Position numbers and translations under genes: made by a program. From Emcibacter sp048269205 (GTDB lineage: Bacteria > Pseudomonadota > Alphaproteobacteria > Sphingomonadales > Emcibacteraceae): DNA of 64,000 nucleotides. The stretch is taken from positions 1,612,001 to 1,676,000 of the forward strand of contig NZ_JBLXJC010000001.1 in the NCBI RefSeq assembly GCF_048269205.1. The letters run 5' to 3'. A model generated the notes under the pieces. The model had not been told where the DNA came from. It made no database searches and saw nothing but the letters and a program-made list of their open reading frames with translations. Every line of letters starts with the position of its first letter. The stretch's first letter is position 1. Below, piece after piece: positions 1-8,137 of this stretch.

Positions 1-418
1 AGGGGTCCAGTTCTTCTTCATCTTCTTCATCATAATCTGTAAACAATGAGTTTGAGGTCATAACCACATTGACAATATCCCCCATGTCAGAGGTGATATT
101 GCTAATGGTCACGATCGCAGACTGGAATACATTGCTGCCATCATCGTTGAACAGCGTAAAACCTGCGCCATCATTGTCGATATCTACGGCAATATGACCG
201 CCCCAATCCGAAGGATTAATGGTTCGGTCAGCGACGGTCAGTTCGGCACCCGGTCCGACAATGGCGCCATTGACTGTTGAGACAGATGGACCTACACCGC
301 AACAAAACTCAAGATCCATAACAACTTCGATATCAGCGGAAATAATTCCGGCATTTGCGGTAGCCGTCAGGGACGTCAGTCCGATGGCAGCTATAATTGA
401 CAAAAAGATTTTTCTCAT
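1..418 (-). CDS. Secreted protein, 5' part only; probable PEP-CTERM-type exported protein
   Basis: About 139 codons are visible and the 3' end lies outside the window. The N-terminus MRKIFLSIIAAIGLTSL..ATANA is a clear Sec signal peptide with likely cleavage after ANA. The mature part is Gly/Asp/Val-rich, predicted mostly beta, with a CC pair near residue 39 and a run of acidic residues (DYDEEDEEELD) at the window edge. An ATG 8 bases further upstream reads into a stop at once, so the ATG at 418 is the start. I infer PEP-CTERM membership because the gene has the same sigma-54 promoter and upstream site as the confirmed PEP-CTERM gene at 28039. The sorting signal itself would be at the unseen C-terminus. 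Function unknown. Confidence 0.7.
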   Translation of the reverse strand, partial: MRKIFLSIIAAIGLTSLTATANAGIISADIEVVMDLEFCCGVGPSVSTVNGAIVGPGAELTVADRTINPSDWGGHIAVDIDNDGAGFTLFNDDGSNVFQSAIVTISNITSDMGDIVNVVMTSNSLFTDYDEEDEEELDP

Positions 419-461
419 TTTCCCATTCTCATTTAGAATATTAGCGACACTAAACATAAAA

Positions 462-476
462 GCAATTTTCGTGCCA
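462..476 (-). promoter_or_regulatory. Sigma-54 (-24/-12) promoter
   Basis: Read on the minus strand this is TGGCACG-AAAA-TTGC, which matches the RpoN consensus TGGCACG-N4-TTGC at every fixed base. It lies 43 nt upstream of the ATG at 418, leaving a 5' leader of about 30 nt. Transcription should need an enhancer-binding activator, and a candidate site lies at 530-566. Confidence 0.85.
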
Positions 477-529
477 TTATAGAAAACCCGCAGAAAATAT
501 ATCTTTTTAATAGTGCCAACTGACTAAAG

Positions 530-566
530 TGTAAAATTTCCTGACATTTTGTCAGACTTCTTTACA
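530..566. promoter_or_regulatory. Candidate activator (enhancer) site, inverted TGTAAA-N5-CTGACA
   Basis: Two 17-bp arms, TGTAAA-N5-CTGACA at 530-546 and TGTCAG-N5-TTTACA at 550-566, form an inverted repeat with a 3-bp centre. The site ends 53 bp upstream of the sigma-54 promoter, a normal enhancer distance. The same arm recurs upstream of the second sigma-54 gene (27891-27907). The binding protein is inferred to be a sigma-54 activator, possibly PrsR-like; none is encoded in this window. Confidence 0.65.
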
Positions 567-590
567 GGTTTAGAGAGCAGAAGCGACAAG

Positions 591-660
591 TAAAAAAGCA
601 GGCCCCAAGACCTGCTCTCTGAATTCTCAAACTTCACCCTGATCCTAGAACGGAATTTGG
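591..660 (-). repeat. Decayed direct copy of the ssb 3' end plus its terminator
   Basis: These 70 bases align without gaps to 1923-1992, with about 15 mismatches. The aligned stretch covers the last codons of ssb (Ile-Pro-Phe-stop; here ATT CCG TTC TAG at 656-645), the short spacer and the rho-independent terminator (stem AGCAGG/CCTGCT then a T-run, 591-617). The remnant lies just after the stop of the 314-residue gene ending at 663 and is in frame with it. The hairpin probably still terminates that upstream gene. No larger ssb fragment is recognisable. Confidence 0.75.
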
Positions 661-662
661 GT

Positions 663-1607
663 TTAACTGAATCCTGCGATCCGGGCATAGGGCGAGATGA
701 AATCGATATGAGCCGCCTCCTCACCGGCGCCGAGCGCCAAGTGGATGCCGCCGGCAGGCTCGTTCAGTTGCGAATTGATCAACCAGTCAACGTCATCGGA
801 TGGTTCCAGCGCGCCGAACCCCACTTCGGTCAGATTGCCCCGCATCATTTTATCGGTATAGGGCAGAATCTCCGGCAGGATGTCCTTCCCCTGCCGGGTC
901 AGGATGCGGGTCATTTTCGACTCCTCCACCTCCAGCACCAGCGGAAATTCCCCGTTGCTGTATCTTTCCGCCAGCAGGGACCAGACTTCTTGGGCCGGCG
1001 GGCCGGAGTCAAAATGACTATGCAAATGGTGCGCCACCGAGATACCGTTGCAATGTAGCGTTCCGGTGACATTGAAAGACTCATAGTCTTCACCGGGCAC
1101 CAGGCCAATTTCGAAAAACTGGATAATGCTGATCCATTCGTCGAAATGTATTTTCGGTTTCAGCTTTGGCGCAAACACATCCACATTCTCACCCAGCTCG
1201 ATCTCCAGACGGCAGCCGGACGAATCCACCCTCATCCCCTCACCCATATGCTGGATATGTTCAACCATTCTGTTGTTTTTGACGCAGGCTGCGGAAAAAT
1301 CCAGAGCCTGCAGCCGGTCATGCAGATAGGTTATGGACTTGTTGTCATGAGCGAACGCCAGCAAGGGTACCAGCAAAACCGCGGCCTCCCCGAGCGCCTC
1401 ACTCAATCCATCCACAGGATGTTTGGCGGGCAACGCTGGTATCAGCAGCACTTCCGGCGGCGCGGTAACCTTGCCGTTACAGACATCGTCGATAGAGAGG
1501 GTGTGAAACCCCGACGCCCGGAACTTATCCAACAGAAAAGCGGAATCGCTGACGACAGCCGGCATCTTTGATGACGGGAAAAGCTCCCCCAAACTTACAA
1601 ATGACAT
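663..1607 (-). CDS. Conserved-looking protein of unknown function, 314 aa
   Basis: I do not recognise this protein with confidence. It has no signal peptide or membrane segment and looks like a soluble alpha/beta protein. The C-terminal half (about residues 170-310) holds GTLHCNG, HHLHSHFD and NEPAGGIHLALGAG, which loosely recall the C-terminal domain of M29-type aminopeptidases. That is only a resemblance; no metal site can be assigned. The ATG overlaps the stop of the 73-residue gene upstream (TAATG), so the two are probably co-translated. The pair lies between the true ssb 3' end and a decayed copy of it, suggesting it entered the locus as a unit. Confidence 0.6.
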   Translation of the reverse strand: MSFVSLGELFPSSKMPAVVSDSAFLLDKFRASGFHTLSIDDVCNGKVTAPPEVLLIPALPAKHPVDGLSEALGEAAVLLVPLLAFAHDNKSITYLHDRLQALDFSAACVKNNRMVEHIQHMGEGMRVDSSGCRLEIELGENVDVFAPKLKPKIHFDEWISIIQFFEIGLVPGEDYESFNVTGTLHCNGISVAHHLHSHFDSGPPAQEVWSLLAERYSNGEFPLVLEVEESKMTRILTRQGKDILPEILPYTDKMMRGNLTEVGFGALEPSDDVDWLINSQLNEPAGGIHLALGAGEEAAHIDFISPYARIAGFS

Positions 1608-1828
1608 TAGGGTTGACCGGGCTCGACGCCCCTTTTCTTGGCATCCTTGATGATCTCTTCCGCCGCCTGGTTAAAGGCTTTGAGCAGATCCTTTTCATTG
1701 TAGGAAATCGTATAGGTCACCCGGCGTGTTTTATCGGTTTCCTTCACGTTGTGGGTTCCAGTGCTGATGGTCACTTCCGAGATGTCATGTTCCCCGGCGC
1801 CGACAAAATTCAATTTTCTTCCTGCCAT
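1607..1828 (-). CDS. Small soluble protein of unknown function, 73 aa
   Basis: The start at 1828 is fixed by a strong AGGAGG ribosome-binding site 5 bases upstream. Longer in-frame extensions run back into the ssb terminator and can be dismissed. The product is rich in Lys, Glu and Thr, with a predicted beta N-terminal half (RRVTYTISY) and a helical C-terminal half (LLKAFNQAAEEIIKDAKKRG). No known domain is recognised. It overlaps the next gene by one base and forms a two-gene unit with it downstream of the ssb terminator. Confidence 0.6.
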   Translation of the reverse strand: MAGRKLNFVGAGEHDISEVTISTGTHNVKETDKTRRVTYTISYNEKDLLKAFNQAAEEIIKDAKKRGVEPGQP

Positions 1829-1922
1829 ATTCTCCTCCTGCGTGCCTTGTGGATATGCGCACATCTTATAATTGTTGCTCGGGTTTGACAATAAAACTTT
1901 GGAGTATTCGAAAGTAACGACA

Positions 1923-1949
1923 TAAAAAAGCAGGCCCGGAGACCTGCTT
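1923..1949 (-). terminator. Rho-independent terminator of ssb
   Basis: On the minus strand, stem AGCAGG..CCTGCT with an 8-nt loop is followed by TTTTTTA, 28 bases after the ssb stop codon. A near-identical hairpin sits at 591-617. Confidence 0.85.
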
Positions 1950-1976
1950 TCTGAATTCTGAAACTGATATCCGCGC

Positions 1977-2483
1977 TTAGAACGGGATTTCGTCGTCCAT
2001 ATCGCCGCCGCCACCGGACGGGGCTGACCCACCACCGGAGCCGCCGCCATAACCGCCGCCCGAACCACCTGATGAACCGCCACCAAAGTCATCGCCGCCG
2101 CTGGAGAAGCCGCCGCCGGAGCCGCCTTCATTGCGGCCGCCGAGCATGGTCAGCTCACCGCGGTATTTCTGCAGCACGATCTCGGTGGTGTATTTTTCCT
2201 GGCCACTCTGGTCGGTCCATTTGCGGGTCTGCAGGGCGCCCTCGATATAAATGGTGGAGCCTTTTTTCAGATACTGTTCCGCCACCCGGCAGAGGTTTTC
2301 ATTAAAGATCACCACACGGTGCCATTCGGTGCGCTCCTTGCGCTCCCCTGTATTCCGGTCCTTCCAGGTCTCGGAGGTTGCGAGGCTCAGGTTCACCACC
2401 GGCGAGCCGTCCTGGGTATGGCGCACTTCCGGATCACGGCCCAGATTCCCCACCAGAATGACTTTATTGACACTTCCTGCCAT
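1977..2483 (-). CDS. ssb: Single-stranded DNA-binding protein
   Basis: 168 residues. Residues 1-110 form the OB fold that coats single-stranded DNA in replication, repair and recombination (SVNKVILVGNLGRDPEVR, TEWHRVVIF, YIEGALQTRKW). Residues 115-160 are a Gly/Ser-rich linker, and the tail DMDDEIPF is the acidic tip that recruits partner proteins. The start at 2483 is chosen because the OB fold begins there; the open frame continues far upstream only as antisense of uvrA. It is divergent from uvrA, with an SOS box overlapping its -35, so it should be damage-inducible. A decayed copy of its last codons and terminator lies at 591-660. Confidence 0.97.
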   Translation of the reverse strand: MAGSVNKVILVGNLGRDPEVRHTQDGSPVVNLSLATSETWKDRNTGERKERTEWHRVVIFNENLCRVAEQYLKKGSTIYIEGALQTRKWTDQSGQEKYTTEIVLQKYRGELTMLGGRNEGGSGGGFSSGGDDFGGGSSGGSGGGYGGGSGGGSAPSGGGGDMDDEIPF

Positions 2484-2574
2484 CTGTATTTCCTTCTTAT
2501 TCCTATTTATGTGATGCCTCACCATAGCGACACCGCCCCACTCTGCAAAGTAATTTTTTCTTGGCTGCAAAGGA

Positions 2575-2603
2575 ATTTTATGCCTCTTTTCCCATGAGAA
2601 CAA
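2575..2603 (-). promoter_or_regulatory. ssb promoter
   Basis: On the minus strand TTGTTC (2603-2598), a 17-bp spacer and TAAAAT (2580-2575) form a good sigma-70-type promoter. The -35 hexamer contains one half of the SOS box, so LexA bound there would block RNA polymerase. Confidence 0.65.
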
Positions 2604-2612
2604 AATAAGAAC
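2598..2612. promoter_or_regulatory. LexA binding site (alphaproteobacterial SOS box)
   Basis: GAAC-AAAATAA-GAAC is an exact match to the direct-repeat SOS box GAAC-N7-GAAC (GTTC-N7-GTTC on the other strand) known for alphaproteobacterial LexA. It lies between divergent ssb and uvrA and overlaps the ssb -35, so it probably controls both genes. Confidence 0.85.
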
Positions 2613-2675
2613 TTGACTTATGGACAAAAACCCCCAAATTGGCAAATAGTTAGGTAAAATCATCTGTGGTGGACC

Positions 2676-5519
2676 ATGCTGACCAAAATTTCCGTTCGCG
2701 GGGCGAAAGAGCATAATCTCAAGAATATCGATGTGGATATCCCCCGGGACAAACTGGTGGTGATTACGGGCCTTAGTGGCTCCGGCAAATCGTCCCTCGC
2801 CTTTGACACCATCTATGCGGAAGGCCAACGCCGCTATGTGGAAAGCCTGTCCGCCTACGCGCGCCAGTTCCTGGAAATGATGCAGAAGCCCGACTGCGAA
2901 CATATCGAGGGGCTCTCCCCGGCGATCTCCATCGAGCAGAAGACCACATCCCGCAACCCGCGTTCCACCGTCGGTACGGTCACCGAAATCTATGATTATA
3001 TGCGCCTGCTGTTCGCCCGTATCGGCGTGCCCTATTCCCCGGCCACCGGCCTGCCCATCGAAAGCCAGACCGTCAGCCAGATGGTCGACAAGGTGATGGC
3101 GCTTGAAGAAGGCACAAGGCTTTACCTGCTGGCCCCCATTGTGCGGGGCCGCAAGGGAGAATACCGCAAGGAATTCGCCGAGCTTCTGAAAAAGGGCTTC
3201 CAGCGGGTCAAGGTCGACGGTGAGTTTTACGAGCTGGATGCGGTGCCGGCGCTGAATAAGAAACTCAAACATGATATCGAGGTGGTGGTCGACCGGCTTG
3301 TGGTCAGGGGGGGCCTCGAAACCCGCCTCGCCGACAGCCTGGAAACCGCTTTGGAGCTTGCAGACGGCCTCGCCATTGCCGAACTTGCCGGTGGTGACAA
3401 GGAAGGTGAGCGGATCATGTTTTCCGAAAAATTCGCCTGCCCGGTATCCGGATTCACCATCGAGGAAGTGGAACCCCGTCTATTTTCCTTTAACAATCCC
3501 TTCGGTGCCTGTCCGACCTGTGACGGGCTCGGCCAAAAGCTTTATTTCGACCCGGACCTTGTGGTGCCGGACAAGACAAAAAGCCTGAAAGACGGGGCGC
3601 TGGCGCCCTGGGGGAAATCAAACGCCCCCTATTACGCCCAGACCCTCGACAGCATCGCCCGGCATTACGGCTTCAAGACCAATTATCCCTGGGAGAAACT
3701 GGACGAAAAATACCAGGATGTACTGCTTTACGGCTCCGGCGATGAAGTGATTGAAATGGTCTATATTGACGGTCGCAAGAGCTATGTGGTGGAAAAGCCC
3801 TTTGAAGGAGTGATCGGCAATATCCAGCGGCGCTGGCGGGAGACCGACAGCAACATGATCCGCGACGAACTGGGCAAATACCAGAGCAGCGCCACCTGTG
3901 AGACCTGTGAGGGATATCGCCTGAAACAGGAAGCGCTGGCGGTCAAGGTGGACGGCAAGCATATCGGCCAGGTCACCGAACTGTCCGTCAAGGACAGCTA
4001 TGACTGGTTCAATAGTCTGCCTGGTCATCTGAGCGAAAAACATGGCGAGATCGCCGGACGTATCCTCAAAGAAATTACCGAACGGCTCGGCTTCCTCAAT
4101 AATGTGGGACTGGATTACCTGAACCTCAGCCGCAACTCCGGCACCCTGTCCGGGGGCGAAAGCCAGCGTATCCGCCTTGCTTCCCAGATCGGCTCTGGCC
4201 TCACGGGTGTGCTTTATGTTTTGGACGAACCCTCTATCGGTTTGCACCAGCGTGACAACGACCGGCTCTTGGAAACGCTGATGAACCTGCGCGACATGGG
4301 CAACAGCGTGCTGGTGGTGGAACATGACGAAGACGCCATCCGCGCCGCCGACTATGTAATCGACATGGGACCCGGCGCCGGGGTACATGGCGGTGAAGTA
4401 GTTTCCGAGGGTACGCCTGCAGAGATCATGGCCGATCCCAAAAGCCTGACCGGCCAATATCTGTCCGGCACTCGGTCCATTCCAGTGCCCACAGAACGCC
4501 GACCCGGTCATATGGCCGGCAAGAAGCGCAAGCAAATCACCGTCAAGGACGCCACGGGCAATAACCTGCAGAATGTGACGGCCGCCTTCCCGCTCGGCAC
4601 CCTGACCTGTGTGACCGGCGTATCCGGATCAGGCAAATCCACGCTGGTGATTGATACGCTCTACAAGGCCGTGGCCAGGAAGCTCAACAACAACCGCAAT
4701 ATTCCGTCTCCGCACGGCGACATCACCGGGCTCGAATTCATCGACAAGATTGTCGATATCGACCAGTCCCCCATCGGCCGCACGCCAAGGTCCAACCCGG
4801 CCACCTATACCGGCGCCTTCACCCCGATCCGCGACTGGTTCGCCGGATTGCCCGAGGCCCAGGCGAGAGGCTACAAGCCGGGACGGTTTTCCTTTAACGT
4901 CAAGGGCGGACGCTGCGAAGCCTGCCAGGGCGACGGGGTGATCAAGATCGAGATGCATTTCCTGCCCGATGTTTATGTGCAGTGCGACGTCTGCAAGGGC
5001 AAGCGCTATAACCGGGAGACCCTTGAGATCACCTACAAGGGCAAGAGCATTTCCGATATCCTGGATATGACCGTCGAAGACGGCTGCGAATTTTTCGCCG
5101 CCGTGCCCGCCATCCGCGACAAACTCAAGATGCTGGACAAGGTGGGCTTGAGTTACATCCAGATCGGCCAGGCAGCGACCACCCTGTCCGGCGGCGAGGC
5201 CCAACGGGTCAAGCTTTCCAAGGAACTCGCCAAACGATCCACCGGCCGCACCCTCTATATCCTGGACGAACCCACCACCGGGCTCCATTTCGAGGATGTG
5301 CGCAAGCTGATGGAGGTGCTGCAGCATCTGGTGGACCAGGGAAATACGGTGATCATCATCGAACATAACCTTGAAGTGATCAAACTGGCTGACTGGATTC
5401 TCGACCTGGGGCCCGAAGGCGGTGACGGCGGCGGACAAATTATTGCAGAGGGCACACCGGAAGAAATTTCTTTGTCAGAAATAAGCTATACCGCCCAATA
5501 TCTTAAATCTCTTATATAA
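2676..5519 (+). CDS. uvrA: UvrABC excision nuclease subunit A
   Basis: 947 residues, the normal length for UvrA. It recognises bulky DNA damage as a dimer, loads UvrB and starts nucleotide excision repair. Visible parts: first Walker A GLSGSGKSS near residue 32; CxxC zinc modules around residues 255-285; first ABC signature LSGGESQR; second Walker A GVSGSGKST near residue 650; second zinc module CEAC..CDVC; second signature LSGGEAQR; and two LDEP Walker B motifs. The ATG at 2676 gives the canonical N-terminus (LTKISVRGAKEHNLKNI). The gene is divergent from ssb across a shared SOS box. Confidence 0.98.
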   Translation: MLTKISVRGAKEHNLKNIDVDIPRDKLVVITGLSGSGKSSLAFDTIYAEGQRRYVESLSAYARQFLEMMQKPDCEHIEGLSPAISIEQKTTSRNPRSTVGTVTEIYDYMRLLFARIGVPYSPATGLPIESQTVSQMVDKVMALEEGTRLYLLAPIVRGRKGEYRKEFAELLKKGFQRVKVDGEFYELDAVPALNKKLKHDIEVVVDRLVVRGGLETRLADSLETALELADGLAIAELAGGDKEGERIMFSEKFACPVSGFTIEEVEPRLFSFNNPFGACPTCDGLGQKLYFDPDLVVPDKTKSLKDGALAPWGKSNAPYYAQTLDSIARHYGFKTNYPWEKLDEKYQDVLLYGSGDEVIEMVYIDGRKSYVVEKPFEGVIGNIQRRWRETDSNMIRDELGKYQSSATCETCEGYRLKQEALAVKVDGKHIGQVTELSVKDSYDWFNSLPGHLSEKHGEIAGRILKEITERLGFLNNVGLDYLNLSRNSGTLSGGESQRIRLASQIGSGLTGVLYVLDEPSIGLHQRDNDRLLETLMNLRDMGNSVLVVEHDEDAIRAADYVIDMGPGAGVHGGEVVSEGTPAEIMADPKSLTGQYLSGTRSIPVPTERRPGHMAGKKRKQITVKDATGNNLQNVTAAFPLGTLTCVTGVSGSGKSTLVIDTLYKAVARKLNNNRNIPSPHGDITGLEFIDKIVDIDQSPIGRTPRSNPATYTGAFTPIRDWFAGLPEAQARGYKPGRFSFNVKGGRCEACQGDGVIKIEMHFLPDVYVQCDVCKGKRYNRETLEITYKGKSISDILDMTVEDGCEFFAAVPAIRDKLKMLDKVGLSYIQIGQAATTLSGGEAQRVKLSKELAKRSTGRTLYILDEPTTGLHFEDVRKLMEVLQHLVDQGNTVIIIEHNLEVIKLADWILDLGPEGGDGGGQIIAEGTPEEISLSEISYTAQYLKSLI

Positions 5520-5652
5520 AGATTTGATAATATTTTTTCTATTGTTAACCATTTGTTAACCATGGAATCACTATGATAAGTTCATTACAGATACCCAACC
5601 TATTCTGTAAAACCTAGTACTCTATTACTCAATACAATCTCCATTGTGACCA

Positions 5653-5685
5653 GCGCCTGCTTCCCCCCAAGCAGGCGCCTTTTTT
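5653..5685 (+). terminator. Rho-independent terminator after uvrA
   Basis: Stem GCGCCTGCTT/AAGCAGGCGC with a six-C loop is followed by CTTTTTTC. It lies in the gap between uvrA and trmFO and ends any uvrA transcript about 130 bases past the stop. Confidence 0.85.
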
Positions 5686-5744
5686 CTTTCCGATTGCACC
5701 TGTTTTCACCGGATGTTATGTAGCCGGAGAGAAAAGGAACAGTC

Positions 5745-7115
5745 ATGACATCAGAGCATTCTCCCATACATATCATCGGTGGCGGCATGGCCGGCACAGA
5801 AGCCGCCTGGCAGATTCTGCAGTCCGGGGTTCCGGTTACTCTGCACGAAATGCGCCCGCAGGTTAAAACCGATGCCCATCAGACCGAGGGGCTTGCCGAA
5901 CTGGTCTGTTCCAATAGTTTCCGTTCGGACGATCACGAAAATAACGCCGTGGGCCTGCTGCACGAGGAGATGCGTCGGCTCGGCAGCCTTGTCATGGAAG
6001 CTGCGGCTGCCACAAAGGTGCCGGCCGGCAGCGCCCTCGCCGTTGATCGGGAGCAGTTCAGCCAGTATGTGGAAAACAAACTGGCATCCCATCCGCTGTT
6101 TACCCTGGTTCGTGAAGAAGTCGCGGCCATTCCCCCGGCCGCGTGGGACAATGTGATCATCGCCACGGGCCCCCTCACCTCCATGAACCTCGCCGATGCC
6201 ATACTGGAGCTGACCGGCAAGGATTCGCTGGCCTTCTTTGATGCCATCGCCCCCATCGTCTACAAGGACAGCATTGATTTCAACAAGGCCTGGTTCCAGT
6301 CCCGCTATGACAAGGGTGAAGGCGCCGACTATATCAACTGCCCCCTGAGCGAAGAGCAATATAACGAACTGATCGATGACCTGCTGGACGGCGACAAGGC
6401 CGATTTCAAGGACTGGGAGAAAGACACACCCTATTTTGAGGGTTGTATGCCCATCGAGGTCATGGCTGAACGGGGACGCCAGACCCTGAGTTTTGGCCCC
6501 CTGAAACCTGTGGGGCTGCATAATCCCCATAGCGACGAGCAACCCTATGCCGTTGTGCAGCTGAGACAGGATAACGCACTGGGCACCCTCTATAATATCG
6601 TCGGGTTCCAGACGAAACTGAAATATACCGCCCAGAAAGAAGTTTTCCGTAAAATTCCCGGCCTGGAAAAAGCCGAGTTCGCCCGTCTTGGTGGACTGCA
6701 TCGCAATACCTTCATCAACAGCCCGGAACTCCTGGATGACCAGTTACGTTTGAAGCAAATGCCGCGCCTGCGCTTCGCCGGTCAGATGACAGGGGTAGAG
6801 GGATATGTGGAAAGCGCCGCCATGGGCCTTATCGCGGGTCGCTATGCCGCTGCCGAGCGACTGGGCCGGAAAATTACGACACCACCTGTTACCACGGCCT
6901 TCGGGGCGCTGATCAACCATATCACCGGCGGTCATATTCCGGGACTCCCCGAGCAGAAAACCTTCCAGCCCATGAACATTAATTTCGGCATCATGCCTCC
7001 GCTGGAAAATAACAAAGGACCAAATGGTCGGAAGCTGAAGAAAGCCGAACGCAAGCCGGCCAAATCAGCCCGGGCTCTTCGTGATCTGCAGGACTGGCTA
7101 GACTCGCTTGAATAG
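5745..7115 (+). CDS. trmFO: Methylenetetrahydrofolate--tRNA-(uracil-5-)-methyltransferase
   Basis: 456 residues. TrmFO is a flavoprotein that makes 5-methyluridine at position 54 of tRNA, taking the methylene carbon from methylenetetrahydrofolate. The FAD-binding motif IIGGGMAGTEAAW is at residues 9-21, followed by the family signatures HEMRP, ELVCSNSFRSD and, near residue 340, FAGQMTGVEGYVESAAMGL. A GGAGAG ribosome-binding site lies about 10 bases before the ATG. The gene follows the uvrA terminator, so it has its own transcript. Its last 18 bases overlap the 3' end of the convergent gene at 7098. Confidence 0.97.
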   Translation: MTSEHSPIHIIGGGMAGTEAAWQILQSGVPVTLHEMRPQVKTDAHQTEGLAELVCSNSFRSDDHENNAVGLLHEEMRRLGSLVMEAAAATKVPAGSALAVDREQFSQYVENKLASHPLFTLVREEVAAIPPAAWDNVIIATGPLTSMNLADAILELTGKDSLAFFDAIAPIVYKDSIDFNKAWFQSRYDKGEGADYINCPLSEEQYNELIDDLLDGDKADFKDWEKDTPYFEGCMPIEVMAERGRQTLSFGPLKPVGLHNPHSDEQPYAVVQLRQDNALGTLYNIVGFQTKLKYTAQKEVFRKIPGLEKAEFARLGGLHRNTFINSPELLDDQLRLKQMPRLRFAGQMTGVEGYVESAAMGLIAGRYAAAERLGRKITTPPVTTAFGALINHITGGHIPGLPEQKTFQPMNINFGIMPPLENNKGPNGRKLKKAERKPAKSARALRDLQDWLDSLE

Positions 7116-7949
7116 AGCATCAACCATCAGTCGGCACTGACGGGCAAAAGCATCCGATTTTTCCTGCAGACTGAAGGGGCTATAGCCCGCTTTCCTCAAA
7201 CTTTTCAGATAGCTTCTGGACAGGGAATTCAGCAGGAACAGGGAATGCACCCCGGACGGGATGACTTTGCGCGAGGTTCGGAGTTCGCCAAGCAGACGCT
7301 CCGCCTGTCCGCATACCTCGGCGGTCAGCCGGGAAAGGGCCTCACGGTTTTCCGGTGCGGCCAAAGAATTTCCGGAAAGCCCATGCCGGGCAAGCAACTC
7401 CGTCGGCAGAAAAGTCTTGCGCAGGGACAGATGATAGGGCACCGCCCGGATAATCCCGATCATGCCCCAGGCCAGGCCGCTTTTTCCTGCCGCTTCGGCC
7501 AGTATCTCGTCCTTACCGCCCAGAACTACGGCAGCCAAACGAGCCAAATTGCCCGACGTATTCTCAAGGTAGGTGGACAATTCTTCCATCGTGCGGGGGC
7601 TCTCGTCATAGATATCCTGCGTCCGGGCGTCTATCATCCGGTCAAACAATTCCCGCGGCAGATCACGCATCCCGACAGCCTGGGCAAGCGCCTCGACAAC
7701 CTCGTGCTTGCGGGGAGTCCCTCCATAAATTTCATCAATGGCTTCCCGCCACCACTGGAGTCGGATTTCCCCGAGCATGGGCTCTGAAACAGTCTCGCGG
7801 ATCTTGGCCAGTTCCTGATTAAAGGCATAAATGGCAAACAGATCGTCGCGTTTGTCTGCAGGTGCAAACAACACGGTCTGAAACCGGTCATGATCCTGTT
7901 TCCTGACCTGTTCTGCGCAATATCCTGTCATTTTTCCACTGTTTGTCAT
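7098..7949 (-). CDS. Squalene/phytoene synthase-fold protein, NDUFAF6-like
   Basis: 283 residues from the ATG at 7949 (an upstream TTG at 7982 and an internal ATG at 7931 are alternatives). The fold signatures are present (LFAIYAFNQELAKIRETV, LQWWREAIDEIYGG, LENTSGNLARLAAVVLGG, AWGMIGIIRAVPYH). The paired Asp-rich DxxxD motifs that bind Mg-diphosphate in true synthases are not evident: the first position reads NQELAKIRETV and the second ENTSGNL. I infer a non-synthase member like mitochondrial NDUFAF6, a complex I assembly factor, rather than a carotenoid or hopanoid enzyme. The neighbouring secDF unit contains an NDUFAF3-like gene. Confidence 0.75.
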   Translation of the reverse strand: MTNSGKMTGYCAEQVRKQDHDRFQTVLFAPADKRDDLFAIYAFNQELAKIRETVSEPMLGEIRLQWWREAIDEIYGGTPRKHEVVEALAQAVGMRDLPRELFDRMIDARTQDIYDESPRTMEELSTYLENTSGNLARLAAVVLGGKDEILAEAAGKSGLAWGMIGIIRAVPYHLSLRKTFLPTELLARHGLSGNSLAAPENREALSRLTAEVCGQAERLLGELRTSRKVIPSGVHSLFLLNSLSRSYLKSLRKAGYSPFSLQEKSDAFARQCRLMVDALFKRV

Positions 7950-8137
7950 GCCATGGTTCCGATTATCACCTTGATGCCGCAAATAACGCCGCAGAACAAG
8001 TCTAACCTGCCGGAAAAAAAGGTTTTTTGACGAAACCCCAATAAACTGGTAACCTCATTTTATCCTACAAAAGGATAGAGGGAAATTTGCCATACATAAA
8101 ACACAGGCAAATTACAGATATAGGGACTATAGATAAA

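Noticed and set aside
2484..3272. Long N-terminal extension of the ssb frame
   Set aside because: It runs antisense through uvrA and precedes a complete OB fold that starts at 2483.
3618..4535. 305-codon frame opposite uvrA
   Set aside because: Codon shadow of uvrA with His/Val-rich composition and no motif.
7098..7949. Carotenoid or hopanoid biosynthesis gene
   Set aside because: The fold is right but the two Asp-rich Mg-binding motifs are not visible and no other isoprenoid genes are nearby.
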